Origin: Colwellia sp. | Lineage (GTDB): Bacteria > Pseudomonadota > Gammaproteobacteria > Enterobacterales > Alteromonadaceae | NCBI GenBank assembly: GCA_026196955.1 | Contig: JAPHTO010000117.1 | Span: forward strand, 1-64,000 | Length of the DNA stretch: 64,000 nucleotides | Direction: 5' to 3' | Shown here: positions 9,548 through 17,510 of the stretch, piece by piece | Numbering within the stretch: the stretch's first letter is position 1 | How the letters are laid out: every line of letters begins with the position of its first letter | Notes under the pieces: model-generated | Database searches by the model: none | Told to the model about the DNA's origin: nothing | What the model saw: the letters and a program-made list of their open reading frames with translations, nothing else | Position numbers and translations under genes: made by a program

Positions 9548-10603
9548 ATGAAAAGAACAATAAAATTGTCTGGGTATACACACTGGGTTGGTGTCTGCTT
9601 AACTGCTATTTCAATGACAGCCTTAGCTTCTGATGATGAGATGCATGCCTGTTTAATAGAAAAGCTAAATTCAACAAACGTAGATAAAAATATCGATAAA
9701 ACAGTTAGAGAATTAAAGCAAGAGTGTAGCGATTTTCTCCAAGTGACCATTGCTAATAAGCCAAATAAGTTAGCATCTTTTTTTGAGCAAAATCAGCAAC
9801 AAAAAAATATAGCATTAGAGCCTTATGCGCTAACCCCTTATGTGATGTCGCCTCATCGAATGAATTACCTTTTACCTATTAGCTATAGCGATAATGTCAA
9901 TCGGGATGCATATACTGTGTCAGAGGGCTGGGCTGATAACCTAAAAGATATCGAAATTAAATACCAATTAAGCTTTAGAGTGCCTTTGCTTACCTCAAGT
10001 TTATTCACGGAAGGAGATGGCATTGCGTTTGCTTTTACACTGCAGTCATGGTGGCAAATTTATGCACACAGAATTTCACGTCCTTTTAGAGAAACAAATT
10101 ATCAGCCAGAGATTTTTTACTATACGCCGTTAGATTGGCAACCTGCGGGTGGAAATACTGCCTTGTTAGTTGGCTTTGAACATCAATCAAATGGGCGAAC
10201 TTTTCCTTTATCTAAAAGCTGGAATAGGATTTATGCAAATTTTATCTTTGCTAAAGATGATTATGCTATTTCATTTAGACCTTGGTGGAGAATTCCAGAA
10301 GGCGATAAGGTGACCTCTGCGACAGAGCCGGGCGATGATAATCCTGATATTACCGATTACATGGGACACTTTGAGCTTTCTATGGTTTACAACTGGCAGG
10401 AGTATGATTTGTTTTTTAAAGGTAGAGAAAACTTTAAGGAGCATCATGGTGCAATAGAGCTTGGTTTCACTTTTCCTATTTATGAGCGGCTCAAAGGTTA
10501 TGTGCAGTATACCAATGGTTATGGAGAGAGCTTGATTGATTATAATCACTCTCAACAAACCATTGGTATAGGTGTTTCATTAACTGACTTTTTTAAAGAT
10601 TAA
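9548..10603 (+). CDS. pldA: Outer-membrane phospholipase A PldA
   Basis: An outer-membrane beta-barrel lipase (OMPLA) that removes acyl chains from phospholipids misplaced in the outer leaflet. From the ATG at 9548 the protein has 351 residues and begins with a signal peptide ending near SMTALAS. The catalytic set is clear: His212 and Ser214 in FEHQSNGRT and Asn226 in SWNRIY, with the same spacing as H142/S144/N156 of the E. coli enzyme. An upstream in-frame start at 9479 would overlap narL and put residues before the signal peptide, so 9548 is preferred. It follows narL by 38 bases, so it may be transcribed with narXL, which would be unusual. It converges on the next gene with only 6 bases between the stops. 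Confidence 0.93.
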   Translation: MKRTIKLSGYTHWVGVCLTAISMTALASDDEMHACLIEKLNSTNVDKNIDKTVRELKQECSDFLQVTIANKPNKLASFFEQNQQQKNIALEPYALTPYVMSPHRMNYLLPISYSDNVNRDAYTVSEGWADNLKDIEIKYQLSFRVPLLTSSLFTEGDGIAFAFTLQSWWQIYAHRISRPFRETNYQPEIFYYTPLDWQPAGGNTALLVGFEHQSNGRTFPLSKSWNRIYANFIFAKDDYAISFRPWWRIPEGDKVTSATEPGDDNPDITDYMGHFELSMVYNWQEYDLFFKGRENFKEHHGAIELGFTFPIYERLKGYVQYTNGYGESLIDYNHSQQTIGIGVSLTDFFKD

Positions 10604-10609
10604 CAGCCT

Positions 10610-11881
10610 CTAATCTTGCTCTAAAAAGTTGTTTTCAATCGCTTCTTTTAACGATTTTTGCTGACGCTCAGCTTGCACAGCTAAATACATGGCCATCATA
10701 CATAGCGCTAATACACCATATAACAGCATAAAGCAGGCGCTGTATACGCCAATTAAATCAACAGCTAAACCGAACATTACTGGTAGTGTACAACCACCTA
10801 AAGCGCCAACTGCCGCCACAACACCACCAACACTACCCATATGGTTTGGATAATAATCGTAAATAATTTTATAAACGCTTGCTCGTCCAACACCTTGAGC
10901 AATGCCAATAATAAAGATTAAAAAAGTAAACAACCAAACATTGACGGCAAAAGACACTTCAACATCTTTATCAACGCCATGAATAATCATGGTTGTTGGC
11001 GGGTAACTTAAAAAGAATAAGCACACCATGCAAATCCAAAAGGCGCCCCAGTTAACCGCACGTGCGCCAAATTTATCGGCAAACCAACCGCCAACTGCAC
11101 GCACCATACTTGAACTAGTAACAAATAATAAAGTAAGGGCTAAAGATTGGGTGAGTGATAAGTTGTAAGCTTCAACATAATATTGCGGAAGCCATAAAAT
11201 AAGTGCTAAAAAAGAGCCAAAAACAAAATAGTAATACAAACCAAAGCGCCAAACCTGCACATCTTTTAATGGCGCGAGGTGAAAAGCTAAGTCATGATTT
11301 TTCTTTTCTTGATAATACTTACTGATTTCTGGCGCGAAAAGCCTAAAAACTATCGCCATACCTAACATGCCAACCCCATAAATAGGGCCAATATCTTGCC
11401 AACCATAAGCATCAACAATAAAAGGGACTAACACCAAAGTGATTGCTGCGCCCGCATTACCTGCGCCAAAAACCCCGAGGGCAAAACCTTGTTGCTTGGT
11501 ATCAAACCAGTCAGTGACATAACGAATACCGATAGTAAATGACACACCACTTAAGCCTAAAATAAAGCCGAGTAAAATATATTCAGTAAACGTTTCAACG
11601 TAAGGCAAATAAAATAATGGCGGTACGGCTAATAACATCTGCCAGAAGAATAAGTTTCGACAAGAAACCCTTTCCGCTAAAAAACCAACGGGTACACGAA
11701 AAATAGCGCCGGTGAAAATAGGCGCGGCAAGCAATAAACCAAACTCTGTGGCGGTTAAATTTAAGCTAGTCTTTAATTCTATGCCCAATATTGAATATAA
11801 AGTCCACACGGAAAAACAAGCAGCAAATGCTAATGTGGAAAGCGACAATGCCCTATATGAATGTTTTTGTTGTATTTCCAT
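10610..11881 (-). CDS. Nitrate/nitrite porter family MFS transporter (short, NarK1/NasA type)
   Basis: A 423-residue, roughly 12-helix major facilitator of the nitrate/nitrite porter family. It has the signature GVFGAGNAGAA in the first half and GGVVAAVGALGG in the second, and an Arg in the IGIRY segment of the fourth helix, consistent with anion binding. It differs from narK at 5083-6687 in length and sequence, so this is a second transporter subtype. The short length favours a NarK1-like nitrate/proton symporter or an assimilatory NasA. It is divergent from the next nitrate porter, sharing a 271-base control region with it. The substrate is inferred from family and neighbours. Confidence 0.88.
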   Translation of the reverse strand: MEIQQKHSYRALSLSTLAFAACFSVWTLYSILGIELKTSLNLTATEFGLLLAAPIFTGAIFRVPVGFLAERVSCRNLFFWQMLLAVPPLFYLPYVETFTEYILLGFILGLSGVSFTIGIRYVTDWFDTKQQGFALGVFGAGNAGAAITLVLVPFIVDAYGWQDIGPIYGVGMLGMAIVFRLFAPEISKYYQEKKNHDLAFHLAPLKDVQVWRFGLYYYFVFGSFLALILWLPQYYVEAYNLSLTQSLALTLLFVTSSSMVRAVGGWFADKFGARAVNWGAFWICMVCLFFLSYPPTTMIIHGVDKDVEVSFAVNVWLFTFLIFIIGIAQGVGRASVYKIIYDYYPNHMGSVGGVVAAVGALGGCTLPVMFGLAVDLIGVYSACFMLLYGVLALCMMAMYLAVQAERQQKSLKEAIENNFLEQD

Positions 11882-12023
11882 AAATTACTTTACTCTATTA
11901 TCAGCTTGAGTGTTCTTTAGCTTTTGTTTAATCTGGTATACTTGCTTGAGTATATGTATTAAAACAAATTTAAGGTAAAAAATCCTTGTTTTAATTAAGG
12001 TTATTTTAAAGAAATCTACTTTG

Positions 12024-12037
12024 TTGACATAAGTCAA
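12024..12037. promoter_or_regulatory. FNR/CRP-superfamily palindrome between divergent nitrate porters
   Basis: TTGACATAAGTCAA is a perfect palindrome of TTGAC-N4-GTCAA form, one base per half away from the FNR consensus. It sits about 116 bases upstream of the 12153 gene and 143 bases upstream of the 11881 start, in the shared divergent gap. Another inverted repeat, TATACT-N6-AGTATA, lies at 11937-11954. Which regulator binds is not known. Confidence 0.45.
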
Positions 12038-12152
12038 TAAAGCAAATTTAGCAAAGGCGCAGAATAGCACCAATATTTTAATAAAAGTTTTTAAATTTAA
12101 CGTAAGTGAGCGCATTATTACTTTATAAAAGTATGGCGCAGGAGTTAGTACA

Positions 12153-13628
12153 ATGTCACACGAAGGTAAAATGAATCTGTTAAATTTTGCAGATCCAAAA
12201 ATTAAAACGCTGCATGTTACGTGGTTTGCGTTTTTCTTAACATTTGTAGTTTGGTTTTCACACGCCCCTTTATTAGTGTTTATTAAAGAAGCTTTTGATC
12301 TTTCAAGCGCACAAGTTAAAGCGTTATTAATCTTAAACGTTGCCTTAACAATACCTGCTCGAATTGTGGTTGGTATTTTGGTTGATAAGTTTGGTCCTCG
12401 AAATATTTTTTCCGGTCTATTGATTATTGGATCTTTTATTTGTATTGGCTTTGCAACCGCAAACAGTTTTGAGCAACTCGCTTTATTCAGATTTTTGCTT
12501 GGCTTTATTGGTGCTGGTTTTGTTATCGGTATTCGCTTAGTCGGTGAATGGTTCCCAGCTAAACAAGTTGGTGTTGCAGAAGGTATTTATGGCGGCTGGG
12601 GTAACTTCGGCTCGGCAGCGGGTGCAATGACTTTACCTACTATTGCCTTAATGTTTGGTGGCGATGATGGCTGGCGCTATGCTATTGGTTTAACGGGTGT
12701 TATTGCTGGTATTTATGGTGTTTTCTTCTATATTGTTGCCCGTAACACACCGAAAGGTTCAACGTATTTCAAGCCTAAGAAATCAGGTGGATTAGAGGTA
12801 ACTAGCTGGAAAGATTTTTACTTCTATTTATTTATGAATATTCCTATGTATATCGCTTTAGGCGTATTGGCTTGGAAACTATCACCAGCAGGCGTGAAGT
12901 TACTTACTACTGAAACAATGTACATTATGTGGGTAGGTTTAGTCGTATTATTTGCTGTACAAGTTCATTCAATCTGGCGAGTGAACAAAGAAAACTTGAC
13001 TCACGGTGTTGCCGATATTGAAAAGTATGAGTTTAAACAAGTTGCTATTTTAGATGTTTCTTATTTTGTAACCTTCGGCTCTGAGTTAGCTGTTGTATCA
13101 ATGTTACCGTTATTCTTCTTAGAAACTTTTGAAGGGTTAAGCGCGGTTAAAGCGGGTCTATTAGCTTCAGGTTTTGCTTTTATGAATTTAGTTGCTCGTC
13201 CAACAGGTGGCTGGTTTAGTGACAAGTTTGGTCGCCGTAAATCATTAATGATTTTAGTTGGTGGCTTAGCTATTGGCTATATGGTTCTTAGTCAAGTAGA
13301 TGGTACTTGGATGATTCCATTAGCCGTCATTGCAACTATGTGTTGTTCTTTCTTTGTACAAGCAGGTGAAGGCGCAGTATTTGCTATTGTACCGCTAGTA
13401 AAACGTCGTATGACCGGACAAATTGCTGGTATGGCGGGTGCTTACGGTAACGTTGGTGCGGTAACTTACTTAACGGTATTATCATTTGTTGATTACTCAA
13501 CCTTCTTTATGGTTATTGCTGCTTCTGCGGGTGTTATCTTCCTAGCTACTATGTTTTTAAATGAACCTAAAGGACATATGGCTGAAGTGAATGCTGATGG
13601 AACGGTAGAGTTAATCGACGTAAACTAG
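12153..13628 (+). CDS. Nitrate/nitrite porter family MFS transporter (long, NrtP/NasA-like)
   Basis: A 491-residue major facilitator with both nitrate signatures, [12 protein letters not shown] and GAYGNVGAV, and Arg in the [11 protein letters not shown] and [11 protein letters not shown] segments. After the sixth helix there is a long insert of about 90 residues with two extra hydrophobic stretches, resembling the long central loop of NrtP-type bispecific nitrate/nitrite permeases. An AGGAG site precedes the ATG. It is followed 169 bases later by a PP2C-kinase fusion gene, an arrangement also known next to nasA in pseudomonads, which points to nitrate assimilation; nitrate or nitrite assimilatory reductases are not in this window. 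Specificity is inferred. Confidence 0.88.
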   Translation: MSHEGKMNLLNFADPKIKTLHVTWFAFFLTFVVWFSHAPLLVFIKEAFDLSSAQVKALLILNVALTIPARIVVGILVDKFGPRNIFSGLLIIGSFICIGFATANSFEQLALFRFLLGFIGAGFVIGIRLVGEWFPAKQVGVAEGIYGGWGNFGSAAGAMTLPTIALMFGGDDGWRYAIGLTGVIAGIYGVFFYIVARNTPKGSTYFKPKKSGGLEVTSWKDFYFYLFMNIPMYIALGVLAWKLSPAGVKLLTTETMYIMWVGLVVLFAVQVHSIWRVNKENLTHGVADIEKYEFKQVAILDVSYFVTFGSELAVVSMLPLFFLETFEGLSAVKAGLLASGFAFMNLVARPTGGWFSDKFGRRKSLMILVGGLAIGYMVLSQVDGTWMIPLAVIATMCCSFFVQAGEGAVFAIVPLVKRRMTGQIAGMAGAYGNVGAVTYLTVLSFVDYSTFFMVIAASAGVIFLATMFLNEPKGHMAEVNADGTVELIDVN

Positions 13629-13642
13629 ATTGCTCGTTATAT

Positions 13643-13740
13643 TTGAAACTGCAACGGCGTTCATCTTCACTTTTTGTCTCCATCACTTAGCGCGTTAAGC
13701 TCAGGGGACAAAAAGTTCGATAGCCTTGTTGCAATTCCAA
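13643..13740. repeat. 98-base imperfect hairpin between nitrate porter and kinase genes
   Basis: Outer arms TTGAAACTGCAAC (13643-13655) and GTTGCAATTCCAA (13728-13740) pair at 11 of 13 positions. Inner arms ACTTTTTGTCTCC (13669-13681) and GGGGACAAAAAGT (13704-13716) pair at all 13 positions with one G-U. The apex CTTAGCGCGTTAAG is itself near-palindromic. There is no U-tract, so it is not a plain terminator. It may be a dispersed palindromic element or an RNA leader or processing site. I saw no second copy in this window. Confidence 0.6.
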
Positions 13741-13797
13741 CTATTTTAGAGCAATGATTTATTTTAAATAGTTTATACAAAATAAAAAGAAACGATT

Positions 13798-15528
13798 ATG
13801 CCTAAAACCAACCAATTACAAGTTGATATCGCCAGCCATTCAATTCAAGGCTTAAAAGATAATAACGAAGATGCGGTTGGTTTTTTAGTGCCTGAAGAGT
13901 TAACTGCACTTGAGGGCAAAGGTATTGTGCTAGCGGTTGCTGACGGTGTTAGCAGTGCTGAAGCAGGTAAAGAGGCCAGCGATACCGCTATTACTCGTTT
14001 TTTAAGTGATTATTATCAAACACCTGATACTTGGTCAGTAAAACACGCGGGACAGAAAATTCTCTCTAGTATAAATTTAACGCTGTTTAAGCGCAGTCAT
14101 GAATTTGCTAATGAAGAAAAAGGTTATCTAACCACGTTTACTGCCTTGGTCTTAAAATCTCGCATTGCACATTTTTTTCACGCTGGTGATAGTCGTGCGT
14201 ATTTATTACGTGGAGGCGAGTTAAAACAACTTACTCGAGACCATGTTGCCAGTATTGGCTCTGGTCGTAGTTTTCTTGCTCGTGCCATGGGTATGGATAA
14301 CTCCATACAAATTGATTACAGCCAGTTTACCCTAGAAGCTGATGATATTTTATTGGTCACTTCTGATGGTATTCATGACTTTTTAAGTACAGATAAACTC
14401 ATTGAGTTGATGTCGGCAAAAGAGCCTTGTAAAGCACGTATAGAGTCGCTTGTTCAGGCCGCTTTTGATAACGGCAGTGATGATAATATTAGTGGCTCAT
14501 TGTGCCAAATAGCTTCGTTGCCCAATGAAAGCCTAGATGATTATAATTCAAAATTAACGCGTTTACCTTTTCCGCCTCCGCTTGATGAAGGCGTCAAGCT
14601 TGATGGCTATAAAGTACTGAAAGAGTTATTTGCTAGTAGTCGTAGTCAATTGTATCTAGTGGAAGATATGGAGACTGGCGAGCAGGTGGCCATGAAAACC
14701 CCATCAATAAATTTTGAAGAAGATACCGGTTATATTGATCGCTTTATTCAGGAAGAATGGATAGGTAAGCGGATAAATAGTGATCATGTGGTGAAAATAA
14801 TTAAGCAACAACGACCCCGTACTTGTTTGTATTATCTGATGGAATACGTGCAGGGCGTGTCGTTGGAAAAGTGGATGAAACGAAACCACTTTCCTAAACC
14901 CAAAGTTGCTTTTAGTCTTGTTGAACAAATAGCAAAAGGGTTAGCGGCTTTTCATAAAATGGAAACTATCCATCAAGATCTAAAGCCGGGCAATATACTT
15001 GTTGATGAAAACAATCATGTAAAAGTGGTTGATTTTGGCTCTGTTTTTGTTGCCGGTCTTGCCGAGGTCTTTATTCCACTTGAGCACGAAGGTGTTTTAG
15101 GCACGGCAACGTATTCAGATCCCAAGTACTTGCTCGGTAAAAATACCGGAGTTCAAGGCGATTTATACGCTTTAGCCACAATTACCTACGAAATATTTAC
15201 GGGCAAGTTGCCCTATGGCGATAAAATAGAAGAATGCCAAACGGCTTTTGAGTATGATCGCTTGCGTTACATTTCTGCAACTGAAGCCAATCCAATTATT
15301 CCTATGTGGTTTGATCGCACGCTAGAGCGCGGTGTTAGCTTTGATCTTGAGCGGCGCTACACCAATATCCCTGAATTTATTAATGATTTGAAAAAACCGA
15401 ATCCAACTTACTTGTTAGATGATCCGAAAGTGACCAAAAATAAATCTCAAGTGTTGTTTTGGCAGTTATTGTCTGGTTTTTGGATCTTGATGTTAGTGCT
15501 AGTCGTGGCGTTATTCACCCAAGGCTAA
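13798..15528 (+). CDS. PP2C phosphatase-Ser/Thr protein kinase fusion, membrane anchored
   Basis: A 576-residue bifunctional signalling protein. Residues about 8-240 form a PP2C phosphatase with NEDA, ADGVSSAEAG, GDSRAYLLR, TSDGIHDFL and DDNISG, so the metal-binding aspartates are present. Residues about 265-535 form a eukaryotic-type kinase with ATP-lysine Lys300 (VAMKTP), catalytic loop HQDLKPGN (Asp394) and DFG Asp412, so it looks active. A single C-terminal hydrophobic segment (WQLLSGFWILMLVLVVALF) suggests a tail anchor with both domains in the cytoplasm. It follows the NrtP/NasA-like porter on the same strand. Kinase-phosphatase fusions of this sort are found beside nasA in pseudomonads, so control of nitrate uptake is a reasonable inference; the substrate is unknown. 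Confidence 0.9.
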   Translation: MPKTNQLQVDIASHSIQGLKDNNEDAVGFLVPEELTALEGKGIVLAVADGVSSAEAGKEASDTAITRFLSDYYQTPDTWSVKHAGQKILSSINLTLFKRSHEFANEEKGYLTTFTALVLKSRIAHFFHAGDSRAYLLRGGELKQLTRDHVASIGSGRSFLARAMGMDNSIQIDYSQFTLEADDILLVTSDGIHDFLSTDKLIELMSAKEPCKARIESLVQAAFDNGSDDNISGSLCQIASLPNESLDDYNSKLTRLPFPPPLDEGVKLDGYKVLKELFASSRSQLYLVEDMETGEQVAMKTPSINFEEDTGYIDRFIQEEWIGKRINSDHVVKIIKQQRPRTCLYYLMEYVQGVSLEKWMKRNHFPKPKVAFSLVEQIAKGLAAFHKMETIHQDLKPGNILVDENNHVKVVDFGSVFVAGLAEVFIPLEHEGVLGTATYSDPKYLLGKNTGVQGDLYALATITYEIFTGKLPYGDKIEECQTAFEYDRLRYISATEANPIIPMWFDRTLERGVSFDLERRYTNIPEFINDLKKPNPTYLLDDPKVTKNKSQVLFWQLLSGFWILMLVLVVALFTQG

Positions 15529-15582
15529 GTTTACTCAAGGTAATCATAGCGCTTAGGTGCATTAATGATGAAAAGAGCTTGA

Positions 15583-15996
15583 TTACTTCTTAAACCTTGC
15601 TTTGAATTTGTCTAAGTTAATTAAAAACCAGCAATTAAGCCCTACCATTAAGCCGACAAATGAAAATAATTTTAAGGTTAAATAGAAGTCGTCCCCTTGT
15701 GTCACTGGCCAAATAAGTAGCATTGGAATATCAGCAACAAAGATAGAGCCAAGGGTGATGGTGAAAAAATTAACAATCTTTCTTCTTTTGAGCATTCCCC
15801 AAAATTTGCCACCGATAAAAAACATATAGATGTAAGCAACGGGAATAGCAGCTAAAGTTAAGCCAAAGAATAATCCAATAAAGTCTAGTAGGCCATTGTC
15901 CATATTAAAGCCAGGTACATCCAAGATGTAAGCGCAAAAAGTAAAGGCAAAGGGCGTGATCAGTGGTGCAAGCGCTAGGGCTTTATTTTCGGTCAT
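15583..15996 (-). CDS. Small four-helix membrane protein of unknown function
   Basis: A 137-residue hydrophobic protein with about four predicted membrane segments (starting near residues 8, 37, 78 and 108) and a basic C-terminus (KFKARFKK). I do not recognise a family. It is on the minus strand 57 bases downstream of the PqqD-like gene and could be co-transcribed with it. Its end converges on the kinase gene; GTAATCA and TGATTAC inverted arms lie in the 54-base gap between them and may help termination. Confidence 0.7.
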   Translation of the reverse strand: MTENKALALAPLITPFAFTFCAYILDVPGFNMDNGLLDFIGLFFGLTLAAIPVAYIYMFFIGGKFWGMLKRRKIVNFFTITLGSIFVADIPMLLIWPVTQGDDFYLTLKLFSFVGLMVGLNCWFLINLDKFKARFKK

Positions 15997-16053
15997 CGGT
16001 CAAGTACTCGTTTTTTCTCATAGTAAAGGCTAGGTTTAATAACTTTTTTGTTA

Positions 16054-16425
16054 TTAGTGAACGCTATAACCATCTTCTTTAATTAGCTTTTGTGCTTTTT
16101 CAATATCTAATTGCTCAATAGGGGCTGCTAGGTAATAAGGAAGTTCAACAGCCGTATCACTTAATTTTAACATATTACCTTCTAACAAACGTTCAATCAC
16201 TGACTCTAAGGTATCATCTAACCGCTCAGGTTTTTGCGGATACTGCTTCGCCATAAAGTCTATAAGTTCCTGTAGGGTATGTTTGCCGTCAGCAAGTGAT
16301 ATAACCACACCAAACCATTCTTCTAACTTAGTGCTCTCTTGTGGATTATTAATATCGGCTAGAGCAACAATGCCAGCTTTACGAGTAAATACTACGGTAC
16401 GGTAAAAATATTGAGATTTGTCCAA
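16054..16425 (-). CDS. PqqD-like (peptide-chaperone fold) protein, function unknown
   Basis: A 123-residue soluble protein. The segment SLADGKHTLQELIDFMAKQYP followed by a helix ending in LLEGNMLKL (about residues 43-92) resembles the PqqD winged-helix peptide-binding fold (aDGxrtv-eI---la--yp-------v---l--L---g-l). That resemblance was judged by eye, not by a profile. No PQQ precursor peptide or radical-SAM gene is visible nearby, so a PQQ role is unlikely. It is divergent from the NapH-like polyferredoxin with a 111-base gap that contains a repeated ATATACYGATACT motif. An iron-sulfur or maturation helper role is speculation. Confidence 0.7.
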   Translation of the reverse strand: MDKSQYFYRTVVFTRKAGIVALADINNPQESTKLEEWFGVVISLADGKHTLQELIDFMAKQYPQKPERLDDTLESVIERLLEGNMLKLSDTAVELPYYLAAPIEQLDIEKAQKLIKEDGYSVH

Positions 16426-16450
16426 AATAACGCTCTAAATGAAATGTGAA

Positions 16451-16535
16451 ATATACCGATACTATAGCATACGTGAATACATCAAAGGCTGATCTAGAAT
16501 AAATCGTATAAGAAAAAATGCGATATACTGATACT
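16451..16535. repeat. Direct repeat ATATACYGATACT in divergent promoter gap
   Basis: ATATACCGATACT at 16451-16463 and ATATACTGATACT at 16523-16535 are 13-base direct repeats with one mismatch, 72 bases apart, start to start. They lie in the gap between the divergent PqqD-like and NapH-like genes, the second copy almost touching the latter's start. They may be binding sites for one regulator or duplicated promoter parts. Confidence 0.4.
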
Positions 16536-16536
16536 C

Positions 16537-17481
16537 ATGATTATGACACTACAACAATCGAGAATATCGGCAAAAGTTGCCTTTTTTGCTTTGTTTCTCT
16601 TCGCTCCATTATTAGATATTTTTCGCTTTGATCTTGATTTAGGCCATTTCATCATTTTTGGTCAAGCTTGGACTATCAGCATCGACTCTATTTTACATGG
16701 TGGAGGTGATAGCCTTGATGCTGCCATTAAAATATTCTCACGTGTCTTACTACCCGGTATGGCTTTTGTTGCCGTAACCGGGGTGTTAATTTGGAAATAT
16801 GGGCGTATTTACTGTGGTTGGTTGTGCCCGCACTTTTCAGTAGTTGAGCTGATAAATGACTTAATGCTAAAAAAGCTTAATCGCGTCACTATCTGGGAAA
16901 AAGCCAGCAAGCAAAGTAAAGGAATATTTCCTAAATTTATCGTATTTGTTGCTGCAATTAGTATGGCTTTTGTTTGGGCCGTTGGTTTACTGAGTTATTT
17001 ACTTGACCCAACCATGTTATTAACTGGATTGGTTAATTTTACATTAGGCTTTGGGGCTAGCATTTTTATTATTGTTGCCACCCTAGTTTTTACTGCAGAT
17101 TTCCTTTTTGCCCGCCATGTGTTTTGCAAATATGGTTGTGCTTTGGGGTTATTTCAAAGCTTAATTTGGATGGCAAATAATAAGGCCATGGTCATTAAGT
17201 TTGATAGAGCAAGAGCTAAAGCTTGTCGCGATTGTGAGTCTTATAATAAGCACAAACCATGTGATCAAGCATGCCCTATGCGTTTGCCTACGCGCAATAT
17301 GAAACGAGCAAAGTTTACTTGTACTCAGTGTGTGCAATGTGTTTCTGCTTGTAATGAAGTACAAAAAAACAACCCTGAAGGTGGTTTACTAAAATGGGTA
17401 AATGGTGATGACGCGGTTGAAGTTGACAGGCCTGCCAGTAAATACAAGGGTGAAGAAATACGAATCAAAGAAGTTAAATAG
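16537..17481 (+). CDS. NapH/NosR-like membrane polyferredoxin
   Basis: A 314-residue membrane iron-sulfur protein of the NapH/NosR/CcoG type. Hydrophobic helices fill residues about 10-220. They carry two short cysteine motifs of the family, CGWLCP near 93-98 and CKYGC near 203-207. The C-terminal soluble part has CRDC-x8-CDQACP and CTQCVQCVSAC, enough for two 4Fe-4S clusters, though the eight-residue gap in the first is longer than usual. It probably moves electrons from quinol to a periplasmic or maturation partner. It is not next to napA, nosZ or ccoN here, so the partner is unknown. A second ATG two codons in (16543) is an equally likely start. Confidence 0.85.
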   Translation: MIMTLQQSRISAKVAFFALFLFAPLLDIFRFDLDLGHFIIFGQAWTISIDSILHGGGDSLDAAIKIFSRVLLPGMAFVAVTGVLIWKYGRIYCGWLCPHFSVVELINDLMLKKLNRVTIWEKASKQSKGIFPKFIVFVAAISMAFVWAVGLLSYLLDPTMLLTGLVNFTLGFGASIFIIVATLVFTADFLFARHVFCKYGCALGLFQSLIWMANNKAMVIKFDRARAKACRDCESYNKHKPCDQACPMRLPTRNMKRAKFTCTQCVQCVSACNEVQKNNPEGGLLKWVNGDDAVEVDRPASKYKGEEIRIKEVK

Positions 17482-17495
17482 CTAAATTTAACTTC
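17470..17495. terminator. Bidirectional hairpin between convergent genes
   Basis: GAAGTTAAAT (17470-17479) and ATTTAACTTC (17486-17495) form a perfect 10-bp stem with a 6-base loop. The stem includes the stop codon of the NapH-like gene and lies just before the convergent barrel gene end. It is AT-rich and lacks a strong U-tract, so termination is plausible rather than certain. Confidence 0.5.
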
Positions 17496-17510
17496 TTCAT
17501 GAATAAAGCT

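Noticed and set aside
11937-11954. TATACT-N6-AGTATA inverted repeat
   Set aside because: Symmetric but AT-rich and without context to name a regulator; kept only as a note in the neighbouring palindrome entry.
11885-12115. 76-codon minus-strand frame in the divergent porter gap
   Set aside because: Lys/Leu/Phe-rich translation of AT-rich regulatory DNA; it covers the FNR-like palindrome.
16054-16425. PQQ biosynthesis locus suggested by the PqqD-like gene
   Set aside because: No pqqA-like peptide, radical-SAM pqqE or pqqC is nearby, so the fold resemblance does not imply PQQ synthesis.
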